Positions 1 to 8,310 of a DNA stretch of 64,000 nt are shown here, one piece after another (positions within the stretch are counted from its first letter, which is position 1; every line of letters starts with the position of its first letter). A program made the position numbers and the translations under genes. The notes beneath the pieces were generated by a model. That model searched no databases. It had not been told where the DNA came from and saw only the letters and a list, made by a program, of their open reading frames with translations. The stretch spans positions 186,001-250,000 of the forward strand of contig NZ_RJJE01000017.1 in assembly GCF_003721565.1 (NCBI RefSeq), written 5' to 3'. The DNA comes from Rufibacter immobilis (GTDB lineage: Bacteria > Bacteroidota > Bacteroidia > Cytophagales > Hymenobacteraceae).

Positions 1-492
1 GCTGGAGATGATATCAGAAAAGGAGCAGAAGTGGAGTTGACTGGCCGGGTGCTTGAGAATCTGGAAGTGATTGTAGGATATTCTTACATTGACGCAAAGT
101 TCAAGAATACTTTGGTTAATGTAGAAGGTTCAGCGCCAAATAACACTCCTAAACATACTTACAATGCTTGGGCAAACTACAGAATCAATATGGGAGCTAT
201 GAGAGGTGTGAACTTGGGGGTAGGAGTGTACTATATAGGCAAACGTCCTTACAACGACTGGACACAAGCAGGTTACCTTACCCATGGTGTAGACACTAGC
301 AAAAAGCCCTGGTATAACAAAGCCTACACTACGGTTAATGCTCAGTTAGGCTATGAGTTTGGCCAGAATTGGGGAGTGCGTGTTCTTTTCAACAACATTC
401 TGGATGAAGTAGGTTATGACGCATACCGCACCTCTTTCATTGACAGAATCCAACCCAGAAACTTCTCCGGAACCGTTACCTACCGCTTTTAA
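1..492 (+). CDS. TonB-dependent receptor, C-terminal part (cut by window edge)
   Basis: The reading frame is open from base 1 to the TAA at 490-492 and has no start inside the window, so only the last 163 residues are present. The sequence alternates aromatic and polar residues as in outer-membrane beta strands and ends in Thr-Tyr-Arg-Phe, a typical terminal aromatic signature of an outer-membrane barrel. Phrases such as WANYRINMG and NWGVRVLFNNILDEVGYDAY resemble the last strands of siderophore-type TonB-dependent receptors. In this family the barrel imports ferric siderophores or similar ligands using TonB energy. The PepSY membrane protein that follows 85 bp later fits an iron-siderophore role. 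The exact ligand cannot be told from this fragment. Confidence 0.85.
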   Translation, partial: AGDDIRKGAEVELTGRVLENLEVIVGYSYIDAKFKNTLVNVEGSAPNNTPKHTYNAWANYRINMGAMRGVNLGVGVYYIGKRPYNDWTQAGYLTHGVDTSKKPWYNKAYTTVNAQLGYEFGQNWGVRVLFNNILDEVGYDAYRTSFIDRIQPRNFSGTVTYRF

Positions 493-518
493 TATTTAAG
501 TTCCTATTAACGTCCAAT

Positions 519-546
519 AGCTGCCGGTGCCTGGGTGCCGGCAGCT
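519..546 (+). terminator. Hairpin after the receptor gene
   Basis: An inverted repeat (AGCTGCCGG ... CCGGCAGCT) lies 27 bp after the receptor stop. It is GC-rich with a short loop and is followed by a weak T stretch. It probably ends or attenuates transcription before the PepSY gene. Confidence 0.45.
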
Positions 547-577
547 TTGCTGCTAAAAAACATAACCTTAAACTTAT

Positions 578-1900
578 ATGAAAAAGGAGTTCACCTGGCG
601 AAAATTGTTCAATGACATCCACCTGTGGCTGGGGCTGGCCAGCGGGTTGGTGCTGTTTGTGGTCTGCCTTACCGGCACCATCTTCACGTTCCACACAGAA
701 ATTGAGGAAATGCTGGAGCCCGAGAAATACGAGGTGCAGGTACCGGCCAACGCAGTAGCACTCTCGCCAGATGAACTGATCAGTAAAGTTGAGAAAGCCC
801 AGAAAGGGAAAGTGACCGCCCTGCAAATCGTGCAGGACCCTGCCAAGCCATACCGGCTCACCCTGAAGAAAGAAGAAGGCAAGCGTGGCGGGGCCGAAGG
901 CGGGAAAGCCAAAGGAGAGGGAGCGTCTAAAGCCATAGCGGGCGCACCAGGGGCCGGAGGCAAAGGCGGCGAAGGCCGTAAAGGCGGCAAAGGTGTTCCG
1001 GGCGGCGGCGGTCCCGGGGGCGGACGCGGTACCGTTTATCTGGTAAACCAATACACCGGCGAAATCAAAGGCACCACCGAAGGCCCGGCCAGCAAGTTCT
1101 TCCACACCGTAGAAGACCTGCACCGTACGCTCATGGTAAAAGGAGAGCAGGGCCAACTGAACTGGGGCAAGATTGTGGTAGGTGCATCTACCATCATCTT
1201 CGTGTTCCTCATCTTGACTGGTTTGGTGATCTGGTTCCCCAAGAAAATCAAAAACTGGAAGCAGGGGCTCAAAATCAAAACCAGCGGCAACTGGAAACGC
1301 ACCAACCATGACCTGCACAATACCCTCGGCTTCTATTCTTCCATGCTGCTCCTGATCATGGCTTTAACCGGCCTCTGCTGGTCGTTTGAGTGGTACCGTG
1401 ATGGTGCCAGCGCCGTGTTGGGAGACAAGATCTTCAAACAACGCGGCGAAAAACCGCTTGATTCTAACCCACGTCCAGCCAATGCCCAGAAACTGGCGGT
1501 GGCAGATTACATCAGAATCACCAATGGGATTCTGCCCTATGAAGGGAATTACCGCATCACCTTGCCCACCGATTCTACCAGCGCCGTGGTGCTGAGCAAG
1601 AGCGAGAGCGGATTCTTCGCCCCATCGGCGGCCGACAAGGTGCAGTTAGACCAGCACACCGGGGAGTCCCTGAAGGTGGAGAAGTTTGAGGAGAAGCCGT
1701 TCAATGAGCAGGTAGCTGCCTCGGTGAGAGCCCTCCATTTAGGCGAAGTTTTCGGGACGTTCTCCAAAATCATTTACTTCATCGCCTGTCTTATTGCCAC
1801 CAGCTTGCCTATCACGGGTACCTTTATCTGGCTGAACAAGCTGAAGAAGAAGCCCAAGAAAAAGATGCCTTACGTGAAACCATCGGTTTCCAGAGTTTAG
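578..1900 (+). CDS. PepSY-associated transmembrane protein, probable siderophore reductase
   Basis: This 440-residue protein has the PepSY_TM layout: a first membrane segment at about residues 16-38 preceded by NDIHLWLG, a periplasmic stretch, membrane segments at about 199-220 and 250-271, a second periplasmic region, and a last segment near 400-425. Conserved histidines sit at the membrane ends (IHLWLG, HDLHNTLGFY, ALHLGEVFG), as in family members proposed to carry heme and reduce ferric siderophores (FoxB/PiuB group). Its position after a TonB-dependent receptor supports this. Odd feature: residues about 101-151 are an insertion made almost only of Gly, Lys, Ala and Glu, in the first periplasmic region. 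The ATG at 578 is the natural start. Family call is firm; the reductase role is inferred from context. Confidence 0.85.
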   Translation: MKKEFTWRKLFNDIHLWLGLASGLVLFVVCLTGTIFTFHTEIEEMLEPEKYEVQVPANAVALSPDELISKVEKAQKGKVTALQIVQDPAKPYRLTLKKEEGKRGGAEGGKAKGEGASKAIAGAPGAGGKGGEGRKGGKGVPGGGGPGGGRGTVYLVNQYTGEIKGTTEGPASKFFHTVEDLHRTLMVKGEQGQLNWGKIVVGASTIIFVFLILTGLVIWFPKKIKNWKQGLKIKTSGNWKRTNHDLHNTLGFYSSMLLLIMALTGLCWSFEWYRDGASAVLGDKIFKQRGEKPLDSNPRPANAQKLAVADYIRITNGILPYEGNYRITLPTDSTSAVVLSKSESGFFAPSAADKVQLDQHTGESLKVEKFEEKPFNEQVAASVRALHLGEVFGTFSKIIYFIACLIATSLPITGTFIWLNKLKKKPKKKMPYVKPSVSRV

Positions 1901-1906
1901 TGCACG

Positions 1907-1952
1907 TTTCCGTTTAGGGGCTGTTTTTCCAAAAAGAGCCCCTAAACAGAAA
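1907..1952 (+). repeat. Class A palindromic element A1
   Basis: The 36-nt core is 1912-1947 (left arm GTTTAGGGGCTGTTTTT, centre CC, right arm AAAAAGAGCCCCTAAAC). It begins about 6 nt after the PepSY stop. The flanking bases TTTCCG/CAGAAA pair with one wobble. Confidence 0.9.
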
Positions 1953-1968
1953 AGGTAAGTTTAGCGGT

Positions 1969-2011
1969 ACAACAAAAGGGCCTGCATATTGTATGCAGGC
2001 CCTTTTGTTGT
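1969..2011 (+). terminator. Strong hairpin between convergent genes
   Basis: Arms ACAACAAAAGGGCCTGCATA and its complement surround a three-base loop. The A-rich and T-rich outer arms give U tracts in both directions, so this is a good bidirectional terminator for the PepSY and amidase genes. Confidence 0.75.
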
Positions 2012-2213
2012 AGACGCTGAAAAGGAGACCTAATAACTTGTCACCTTCCTGTGTATTCTCCCAGGCCAGGGGAAAACTCCATACCTCTGGATTGTTGGTA
2101 ATAACACCAACAACGGCGGCTGCTCCTACTATTTTTCTGCTTTACGAAGTAGGCTCCATCTTAGAGCGCAGATAGGACGTACTGGAGGCGAACTTCGGCC
2201 TGTGGGTTCATTT
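2012..2213. other. Gene-free stretch
   Basis: The gap between the convergent PepSY and amidase genes totals about 360 bp. Apart from elements A1 and A2 and the hairpin at 1969-2011, I see nothing coding or structured here. Confidence 0.5.
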
Positions 2214-2254
2214 GTGTTTAGGGGCTGTTTTCGGAAAAACGGCTCCTAAACGCA
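2214..2254 (-). repeat. Class A palindromic element A2
   Basis: Core 2216-2251 with centre CGG and one imperfect position in the right arm (GGCTCC instead of GGCCCC). It lies about 5 nt beyond the stop of the minus-strand amidase. Strand is assigned from the GG centre. Confidence 0.85.
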
Positions 2255-2258
2255 AGGA

Positions 2259-3899
2259 TCAGGAGGGGTTGGTGGTTTTCAGGAACGTAGGCGCTTTTCG
2301 GTTCTTAGAGACTTGCTCATAGGCATAGGCAATGCGCAGCAACTCCGGCTCCGTATACGCCCGCCCAAAGAAGGAAAGCCCGATGGGTAGACTTTGTACC
2401 TGGCCCAGCGGCACCGTGATGTGCGGGTACCCCGAGATGGCCGCTGGGGTAGAAAGGCCGTAGCCCGTAAAGGAATCGCCGTTCACCAAGTCAATGCACC
2501 AGGAGGGACCGTAGGTAGGGCCGGTGATGGCGTCCAGCTTATGCTCCTGCATGATCTTGTCAATAGCGGCCCGGGAACCGCTCACCTGCTTGGCGACGGC
2601 CTCTTTATACTCCTTCGTGTTCAGGTCGCCTAGTTTCTCAGACATCTCCAGAATTTCCTGCTTAAAGTAGGGCATAGACTGGGCTTCGTGCTGCTTGTTG
2701 TAGGCAATCACGTCTTTGAGGGACTTCACAGGGGCGTTGGCGGTGGCCAGGTAGTTGTTTACGCCGTCTTTGAACTCGTACTGCAGAATCTTGAAGCTGG
2801 CACCAGACACCTCCCGGATGCTCTTCATCACTTCCACCTCCACAATGGTAGCTCCCTGGCTTTTGAGTTGTTCCAGCGCTTTTTGCAGCAGTGCGTCAAT
2901 GGCGATGTGACCTTGCAGAAAGGATTTTTCTACGCCAATATGTTTCCCCTTCAGGCCGTTGGCGTCCAGAAACTTAGTATAGTCGGGGTGGGCTTTGCCG
3001 GTGCTTTCTTTGGTGACAGCGTCTGCGGGGTCAACAGCGGCCAATACGCTCAGGAGCAGTGCGGCATCGGTGACGGTTCTGGCAATGGGTCCGGCGGTGT
3101 CCTGCGTGTGCGAAATGGGGATAATACCGGAGCGGCTCACCAAGCCCACAGTGGGTTTAAAGCCAACCACTCCGCTCACGGCAGAGGGGCACACAATGGA
3201 ACCGTTCGTTTCTGTGCCCACAGCCACCACGCATAGATTGGCCGACACCGCTACCCCGGAACCCGAGCTGGAGCCGCAGGGCGTTCGGTCCAACACATAG
3301 GCATTCCTGGTTTGTCCGCCGCGCCCGCTCCAGCCGCTGGAAGATTCCGTAGACCTAAAGTTTGCCCACTCGCTCAGGTTAGTCTTGCCAATGAGCACCG
3401 CGCCCGCTTCCCGTAGTTTACCCACAATAAAGGCGTCTTTGGCGGCTTTGTTCTGGGCTAGGGCCAGGGCTCCCGCCGAGGTAGACATTTTATCATGGGT
3501 ATCTACGTTGTCTTTGACCATGACCGGAATGCCGTGCAGCGGCCCCCGCACTTTACCGGCCTTGCGTTCCTGGTCCATCGCCTCGGCAATTTGCAGGGCA
3601 TCGGGGTTTACCTCAATCACGGAATTCAACTTAGGACCGGATTTGTCCACGGCCTGGATGCGGTCCAGGTAGCGTTGCGTAATGGCTTTGGAGGTCAGTT
3701 CGCCGGAGGCCATTCGGCGCTGAAGATCCTGGATGGTGGCTTCGTTCAGGTCAAAGCTTTCGGGATTGGCTTGTGCCGAGGAAGTTTCAGTGGTGGGCGG
3801 TTGGGTATTGGCAGTTGTGGTGGCACAGGCCCCCAAGCCCAGCGCGGAGAAAGAGAGTCCGGCCAGAGAGCCTGCTTTAAGAAAGTTTCGTCTGTTCAT
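2259..3899 (-). CDS. Amidase signature family protein, Tat-type lipoprotein
   Basis: This 546-residue protein has a glycine/serine-rich amidase signature with the Lys-cisSer-Ser triad visible: Lys in VMVKDNVDTHDK, the serines in GSSSGSG, and the ETNGSIVCPSAVSGVVGFKP block. Family members hydrolyse amide bonds and include the GatA-like and secreted peptide amidases. The N-terminus reads MNRRNFLKAG followed by a hydrophobic stretch and LGAC at about residues 22-25, combining a twin-arginine motif with a lipobox, so it is probably folded in the cytoplasm, exported by Tat and lipid-anchored. That rules against a role as GatA. Substrate is unknown. It is divergent from the peptidase gene at 4054, with a 154-bp shared upstream region. 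Confidence 0.88.
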   Translation of the reverse strand: MNRRNFLKAGSLAGLSFSALGLGACATTTANTQPPTTETSSAQANPESFDLNEATIQDLQRRMASGELTSKAITQRYLDRIQAVDKSGPKLNSVIEVNPDALQIAEAMDQERKAGKVRGPLHGIPVMVKDNVDTHDKMSTSAGALALAQNKAAKDAFIVGKLREAGAVLIGKTNLSEWANFRSTESSSGWSGRGGQTRNAYVLDRTPCGSSSGSGVAVSANLCVVAVGTETNGSIVCPSAVSGVVGFKPTVGLVSRSGIIPISHTQDTAGPIARTVTDAALLLSVLAAVDPADAVTKESTGKAHPDYTKFLDANGLKGKHIGVEKSFLQGHIAIDALLQKALEQLKSQGATIVEVEVMKSIREVSGASFKILQYEFKDGVNNYLATANAPVKSLKDVIAYNKQHEAQSMPYFKQEILEMSEKLGDLNTKEYKEAVAKQVSGSRAAIDKIMQEHKLDAITGPTYGPSWCIDLVNGDSFTGYGLSTPAAISGYPHITVPLGQVQSLPIGLSFFGRAYTEPELLRIAYAYEQVSKNRKAPTFLKTTNPS

Positions 3900-4053
3900 T
3901 CGTTTGGATTTTGTAGTAAGTTACTGCATCCGGAGCAAAAAAGAAACGGGCTTTTACAGAGGAAGAAAGGGGGAGGGGGAACAGTTTTTTGAGGTGATAC
4001 AGCAAGAATTCGGACAGAACCAATAGATTTACCCAGTCATTCACCAGAGCCCT

Positions 4054-5190
4054 ATGAAACATCGCCTGCTTTTTGTGCTGCTTATCCTTATGGTCACCGT
4101 AGCGGAGGCGCAGGAGCGCAAACGGGTGCGGGAATACGGCATCAAGATAGGGGTGCTCCCCACCGGGCAGTGGAACGCCATCACAGATGTGCCCGGGGTG
4201 CAGGTGGGGCAGGTAACGGTGGTAAAAGGTCAAGACGTGCGTACTGGGGTCACAGCCATCCTTCCGCACGGCGGCAATCTGTTTCAGGAGAAAGTGCCGG
4301 CGGCGGTGTTTGTGGGCAACGGCTTCGGGAAGCTGGCGGGCAGTACGCAGGTGCGGGAACTGGGTAACCTGGAAACCCCCATCGTCCTGACCAATACCCT
4401 GAGCGTAGCCACCGCCATGAACGCTGTGATCACGCACACCCTGCGGCAGCCGGGCAACGAAAAGGTGCAGTCTGTGAACGCACTGGTAGGCGAAACCAAC
4501 GACGGCGGCCTGAACGACATCAGAGGACGGCATATCACCGAAGACCACGTGCTCACCGCCATCAGGAAAGCCCAGAGCGGAGCCGTGGAGGAAGGAAACA
4601 CGGGAGCGGGCACAGGTACCATCTGCTTCGGGTTTAAGGGCGGCATTGGCACCGCTTCCAGAAAGCTGCCCCAGAGTTTGGGCGGTTATACGGTGGGCGT
4701 GCTGGTGCAGACCAACTTTGGCGGCGTGCTGCAAATAGCCGGAGCGCCGGTGGGCGAGGAGCTGGAAAAGTTCTCTTTCCGGCAGCAGATTCTGGAGAAG
4801 GCCGATGGTTCTTGTATGATCATTGTGGCCACCGATGCCCCCGTTGATGCCCGCAACCTGGAGCGCATGGCCAGTCGGGCTATGCTGGGATTGGGGAAAA
4901 CCGGCGGAATTGCCTCCAATGGCAGCGGCGACTACGTCATTGCTTTCTCCGCGAACCCGGGGCTGCGGGTGCCATACGAGACCATCCAAAAAACGCAGAC
5001 CGTTACCTTGTTGCGCAACGATGAAATGTCGCCGTTGTTCATGGCTACCATTGAGGCCACCGAAGAAGCCATCCTGAACTCCCTGTTCAAAGCCCAAACC
5101 ACCCAAGGCAAAGACAAAACCAGCGTAGAGGCCCTGCCGCTGGAGAAAACCATACAGATTTTAAAGCAACACCATGTTATCAGACCATAA
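4054..5190 (+). CDS. P1 family peptidase (DmpA-type aminopeptidase)
   Basis: 378 residues with a signal peptide (about residues 1-19, ending VAEA-Q). It has the hallmarks of the DmpA/BapA N-terminal-nucleophile family: an ITDVPGVQVG start motif, NALVGETNDGGLNDIRG in the middle, and SNGSGDYVIAF near residues 288-297. In DmpA the chain is cut before the Ser of the NGSGD motif, which then becomes the nucleophile; here that Ser is about residue 291. Known members remove N-terminal D-amino acids or beta-amino acids from short peptides. The last 17 bp overlap the start of the next gene, so the two are probably translationally coupled. Export to the periplasm is likely. Exact specificity is not visible. 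Confidence 0.88.
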   Translation: MKHRLLFVLLILMVTVAEAQERKRVREYGIKIGVLPTGQWNAITDVPGVQVGQVTVVKGQDVRTGVTAILPHGGNLFQEKVPAAVFVGNGFGKLAGSTQVRELGNLETPIVLTNTLSVATAMNAVITHTLRQPGNEKVQSVNALVGETNDGGLNDIRGRHITEDHVLTAIRKAQSGAVEEGNTGAGTGTICFGFKGGIGTASRKLPQSLGGYTVGVLVQTNFGGVLQIAGAPVGEELEKFSFRQQILEKADGSCMIIVATDAPVDARNLERMASRAMLGLGKTGGIASNGSGDYVIAFSANPGLRVPYETIQKTQTVTLLRNDEMSPLFMATIEATEEAILNSLFKAQTTQGKDKTSVEALPLEKTIQILKQHHVIRP

Positions 5191-6022
5191 AAACTACGCC
5201 TACCTACACGGTGAATTCGTGCCGCTGGAGAACGCTTACCTGCACGTGAGCGACCTGTCCATTCAGCGCGGGTACGGCATCTTTGACTTTTTCAAAGTGC
5301 AGGAGGAAGCGCCCCTGTTTCTGGAGCACTACATCAGCCGATTCTTCCAGTCGGCGCAGCTGATGGGGTTGCCGGTGCCCTTATCTGAGGAGCAGCTGAA
5401 AGCCACGCTGGCGGAACTGCTCCAGAAAAACAAGCTGCCCAACTCCGGGGTGAAGATGATCCTGACGGGCGGATATTCGGCCAATGGCTATGACCCTGCG
5501 GCGCCAAACCTGCTCATCACGCAGCAGGCCCTCACCCTGCCCACGCAGGAGCAGGTGGCGCGGGGCATCAAGATCATCACCCATGAATACGTGCGGGAGC
5601 TGCCGCTGGCCAAGACCATCAACTATTCCATGGGTATCAGGCTGTTGCAAGAGGTAAAAGCTCGGCAAGCCGATGACGTGTTATACCACCACGGCGGCGT
5701 GGTCACTGAATTTCCTCGCAGCAATTTCTTCCTGCTCACCCAGGACAATGTGCTGGTTACCCCGGCGCAGGAGGTACTGCTGGGGGTAACGCGCCGAAAT
5801 GTGCTGGAACTGGCGCGCCAACAATATCAGGTGCAGGAGAGAACGGTCACGTTAGAGGACATTGCCCAGGCCCGGGAAGCGTTCATGACCAGCACCACCA
5901 AACGGGTGCTGCCCATTGTGGAAGTGGACGGTAAGCCCGTGAACGACGGAAAACCAGGGCCAGTGACCCTGCAACTACTGGAGCAACTGCTGGAACTGGA
6001 ACAAAAGCAGTTTATAGACTAA
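5174..6022 (+). CDS. Aminotransferase class IV (D-amino-acid / branched-chain type)
   Basis: This 282-residue fold-type IV PLP enzyme has the expected GYGIFDFFKV start region, the Lys in LPLAKTINYSMG that would bind PLP, and the VTEFPRSNFF motif. The family covers branched-chain aminotransferase, D-amino-acid aminotransferase and aminodeoxychorismate lyase; sequence reading alone cannot choose among them. No signal peptide is present, so it is cytoplasmic. Its start lies inside the end of the P1 peptidase gene, in another frame. If that peptidase releases D-amino acids, this enzyme could deaminate them. Element B1 starts about 5 nt after the stop. Confidence 0.85.
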   Translation: MLSDHKNYAYLHGEFVPLENAYLHVSDLSIQRGYGIFDFFKVQEEAPLFLEHYISRFFQSAQLMGLPVPLSEEQLKATLAELLQKNKLPNSGVKMILTGGYSANGYDPAAPNLLITQQALTLPTQEQVARGIKIITHEYVRELPLAKTINYSMGIRLLQEVKARQADDVLYHHGGVVTEFPRSNFFLLTQDNVLVTPAQEVLLGVTRRNVLELARQQYQVQERTVTLEDIAQAREAFMTSTTKRVLPIVEVDGKPVNDGKPGPVTLQLLEQLLELEQKQFID

Positions 6023-6026
6023 GTGC

Positions 6027-6061
6027 GTTTAGCGACCCTTTTTCTGAAAATTGGCCTAAAC
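6027..6061 (+). repeat. Class B element B1
   Basis: A 35-nt element starting GTTTAGCGACCCTTTTT and ending GGCCTAAAC, 5 nt after the aminotransferase stop. It has partial inverted symmetry only. Confidence 0.75.
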
Positions 6062-6119
6062 CAGAAGCGGCTCAAAACACTAGCTGTATTGATACAATAG
6101 AGCTTCATTTCCCTTAAAT

Positions 6120-6179
6120 GAAAATCCCTGCGTTTAGGGGCTGTTTTTGGAAAAACGGCCCCTAAACGCAGGGATTTTC
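6120..6179 (-). repeat. Class A palindromic element A3 with 12-bp private arms
   Basis: The core at 6132-6167 has a GG centre. The pairing continues outward for 12 bp (GAAAATCCCTGC and its exact complement), giving a 60-nt hairpin. It lies 19 nt beyond the xylanase stop. Confidence 0.92.
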
Positions 6180-6198
6180 TGTACCACCTAGGTGATGC

Positions 6199-7326
6199 TT
6201 ATTTTTTCTGCACGGCCTGCACAATGGCCTGGAAAGCTGGTTTAGGTTGGTAGTTGCGGTCAAAGATCATAGGGTAGCTGGTGCGGCCTTTGATGGGCCA
6301 ATCGTTCAGCCAGGAATCTGCATCGGTGACGCCCCAGAAGGTGACGCGGCTGATTTTGTCGCGGTGCTTGTGGAAGAGGGCGAAAAGATCGGCGTAGCGC
6401 TTGGCCAGTTTCTGCTGCACGTCCTCCGGCAGGCCGTTGGTGTACAGGTTGTATTTCTGGTCAAATTCAAAGGTGGCATCAATGTCGGCGCCCTGGCGGT
6501 TGGAGGGGTTGGGCAGCACGTCAATGTCCAGTTCGGTGATCATCACTTTACCCAGCACCGAGAACTTGATGATGCTTTCCTCAATCTGCGCCAGAGACGG
6601 AGACTCCAAGCCGTAGTGGCCCTGCATGCCAATGCCGGTGACCTTCAGTCCCTTGTCTTGCAGACTTTTTACCAGTTTAATGGCGCCGTCACGTTTGGCA
6701 GGTTTCCAGAGGTTGTAGTCATTATAGTACAATTCAGCTTTGGGGTCTGCTTTGCGGGCAGCCTCGTAGGCTTTGGCCAGGTACTCTTCGCCGGTGATCT
6801 GGTGCCATTTGCTTTTCCGGAGGGTGCCATCGTCGTTGAGGGCTTCGTTCACCACATCCCAGCCGTTGATCTGGCCTTTGTACCTGCCGGCCACGGCGGC
6901 AATGTGCTCTTCCATGCGCTGGAGCAGTTGGGCTTTGCTGGCGGGTTTGCCGGCCTGGTCCTCAAACACCCAGTTGGGGGTCTGCTGGTGCCACACCAGC
7001 GCGTGACCCACAATGAACTGCTTGTGCTTCTTGCCCAAGGCCACGTAGGCATCGGCGGGCTTGAAATTATAGGTATTGGGCTGTGGATGCACACTTTGCC
7101 ATTTGAGCAGATTCTCGGGCGAAACTGTGCTGAAATGCTGGGCAATGATGGCTTCGGCTTTGGGGTCCTGGCCCATGGCCTGCTTGTAGTTCAGCGCCGC
7201 GCCAATCACGAAGTCATCTTTGAAGACGTTTTTGAGCGATGGCTCCGCCGCGTTGTTTTGACTGGCCACACAGCCCAAGGCCGCAATAGCCACGGTGGCC
7301 GCCAACAAGATTCGGTTTTTTCTCAT
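6199..7326 (-). CDS. Endo-1,4-beta-xylanase, GH10, lipoprotein
   Basis: A 375-residue GH10 enzyme that cuts internal beta-1,4 bonds in xylan. The acid/base Glu is in WDVVNEAL (about residue 161) and the nucleophile Glu in ITELDIDV (about residue 265); HALVWHQQTPNW is the usual substrate-binding block. The start is taken at the ATG at 7326 (MRKNRILL), because the longer frame begins with TTG. The signal ends at ALGC (about residue 19), a lipobox, so the enzyme is likely cell-surface or outer-membrane anchored and makes oligosaccharides for SusC/D import. It is the last gene of the minus-strand xylan group; A3 follows it and A4 lies upstream. Confidence 0.95.
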   Translation of the reverse strand: MRKNRILLAATVAIAALGCVASQNNAAEPSLKNVFKDDFVIGAALNYKQAMGQDPKAEAIIAQHFSTVSPENLLKWQSVHPQPNTYNFKPADAYVALGKKHKQFIVGHALVWHQQTPNWVFEDQAGKPASKAQLLQRMEEHIAAVAGRYKGQINGWDVVNEALNDDGTLRKSKWHQITGEEYLAKAYEAARKADPKAELYYNDYNLWKPAKRDGAIKLVKSLQDKGLKVTGIGMQGHYGLESPSLAQIEESIIKFSVLGKVMITELDIDVLPNPSNRQGADIDATFEFDQKYNLYTNGLPEDVQQKLAKRYADLFALFHKHRDKISRVTFWGVTDADSWLNDWPIKGRTSYPMIFDRNYQPKPAFQAIVQAVQKK

Positions 7327-7464
7327 GGGCAATAGGTTTTATCTGCTGTTAGATGGGTGGGGAAGGAGGAAATCAAACTTGTGGGCAGCGTTGGGTCATC
7401 GTTCTGAAACCCGGACAAGAGGGGAGGTGCGGCGCCAAGGGCATCAAATTCCGGTGGCCAGTTG

Positions 7465-7514
7465 ATGTTGCGTTTAGGGGCCCTTTTTTGGAAAAGAGCC
7501 CCTAAACGCAACAT
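7465..7514 (-). repeat. Class A palindromic element A4
   Basis: Core 7472-7507, GG centre, extended by 7 private base pairs (ATGTTGC / GCAACAT). It lies 14 nt beyond the stop of the SDR gene, between SDR and xylanase. Confidence 0.9.
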
Positions 7515-7528
7515 GAATCATGGTTGCG

Positions 7529-8287
7529 CTAGAACCCGATGGCGTTACCGCCGTCAACGGGCAGTACGGTGCCGGTCACGTATTTAGCGCCTTCGGTGGT
7601 GTAGAAGTAAACGGCCTCGGCAACGTCTGCCGGGCTCCCGAATTTCCCCATGGGCGTACGGCCCAAAGCCTTGTTTTTACGCTCGGGATCGTTGTCCATG
7701 GCCTTGGCCGACATGGCGGTGGCAATGAAACCGGGAGCCACGCAGTTGGTTCTGATACCCATGGGCGACAGCTCCGTAGCCATAGCCTTGGTCATGCCCT
7801 CAATCGCGGATTTAGACGCGGTATAGGCAATCACTTTGGGAATACCGTACTGCGAGGCCATGGAACTGATGTTGACAATGGAGCCTTCGCCGTAGGGGAG
7901 CATGTTCTTTACCACTTCGCGGCTCAACGCGAAAACGGCGGTCACGTTGGTGAGCAGAATGCGCTGAAAATCCTCGTCGGTTACCTCCACAAAAGGCTTC
8001 TTCATGTTGATGCCCGCGTTGTTCACCAAAATGTCTATTCTGCCGTGTTCCTGGGTGATTTTCTCCACCAGCGCCGGGATTCCGCTCAGGTCGCTCAGGT
8101 CATGCGCAACGGTGATGCACAGATCTCCGAAGGCTTCTTTGGCGCTTTTCAGCTTCTCCTCGTCGCGGCCAATAACAATGGTCTTGATCTTCTCCTGGAT
8201 GAATTTCTCTACAATGGCCAAGCCGATGCCAGAGGCGCCACCGGTAACAATGGCGGTCTTGGTGGCGGGTGCGGTAGTTTGTGTCAT
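7529..8287 (-). CDS. SDR family oxidoreductase, candidate fructuronate reductase
   Basis: This 252-residue classical short-chain dehydrogenase has the NAD(P)-binding VTGGASGIG near the N-terminus, NNAG in the middle, a catalytic Ser, and YTASK as the active-site Tyr/Lys pair. It is cytoplasmic. By sequence alone it could be annotated as a 3-oxoacyl-ACP-reductase-like or sugar dehydrogenase. Context suggests more: the region holds uxaC and uxuA, but no long-chain uxuB. Some bacteria (Bacillus YjmF, for example) use an SDR for fructuronate to mannonate reduction, and this gene is a natural candidate. The start is 23 nt after the GH67 stop, so the two are co-transcribed. Confidence 0.8.
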   Translation of the reverse strand: MTQTTAPATKTAIVTGGASGIGLAIVEKFIQEKIKTIVIGRDEEKLKSAKEAFGDLCITVAHDLSDLSGIPALVEKITQEHGRIDILVNNAGINMKKPFVEVTDEDFQRILLTNVTAVFALSREVVKNMLPYGEGSIVNISSMASQYGIPKVIAYTASKSAIEGMTKAMATELSPMGIRTNCVAPGFIATAMSAKAMDNDPERKNKALGRTPMGKFGSPADVAEAVYFYTTEGAKYVTGTVLPVDGGNAIGF

Positions 8288-8310
8288 ATTTCTTGGGTGT
8301 TACTTCAAAT

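Noticed and set aside
476-1318. Long antisense frame over the PepSY gene
   Set aside because: Phe/Ala-rich shadow arising from the repetitive Gly/Lys codons on the other strand.
3877-5106. A 409-codon open frame antisense to the P1 peptidase gene
   Set aside because: It is a frame shadow of a GC-rich gene: composition is His/Gln/Gly-rich, no family resemblance, and the opposite strand encodes a clear enzyme.
6247-7335. A 362-codon open frame antisense to the xylanase gene
   Set aside because: Val/Gly/His-rich shadow of GH10; no start signal or domain, and the minus strand has both catalytic Glu motifs.
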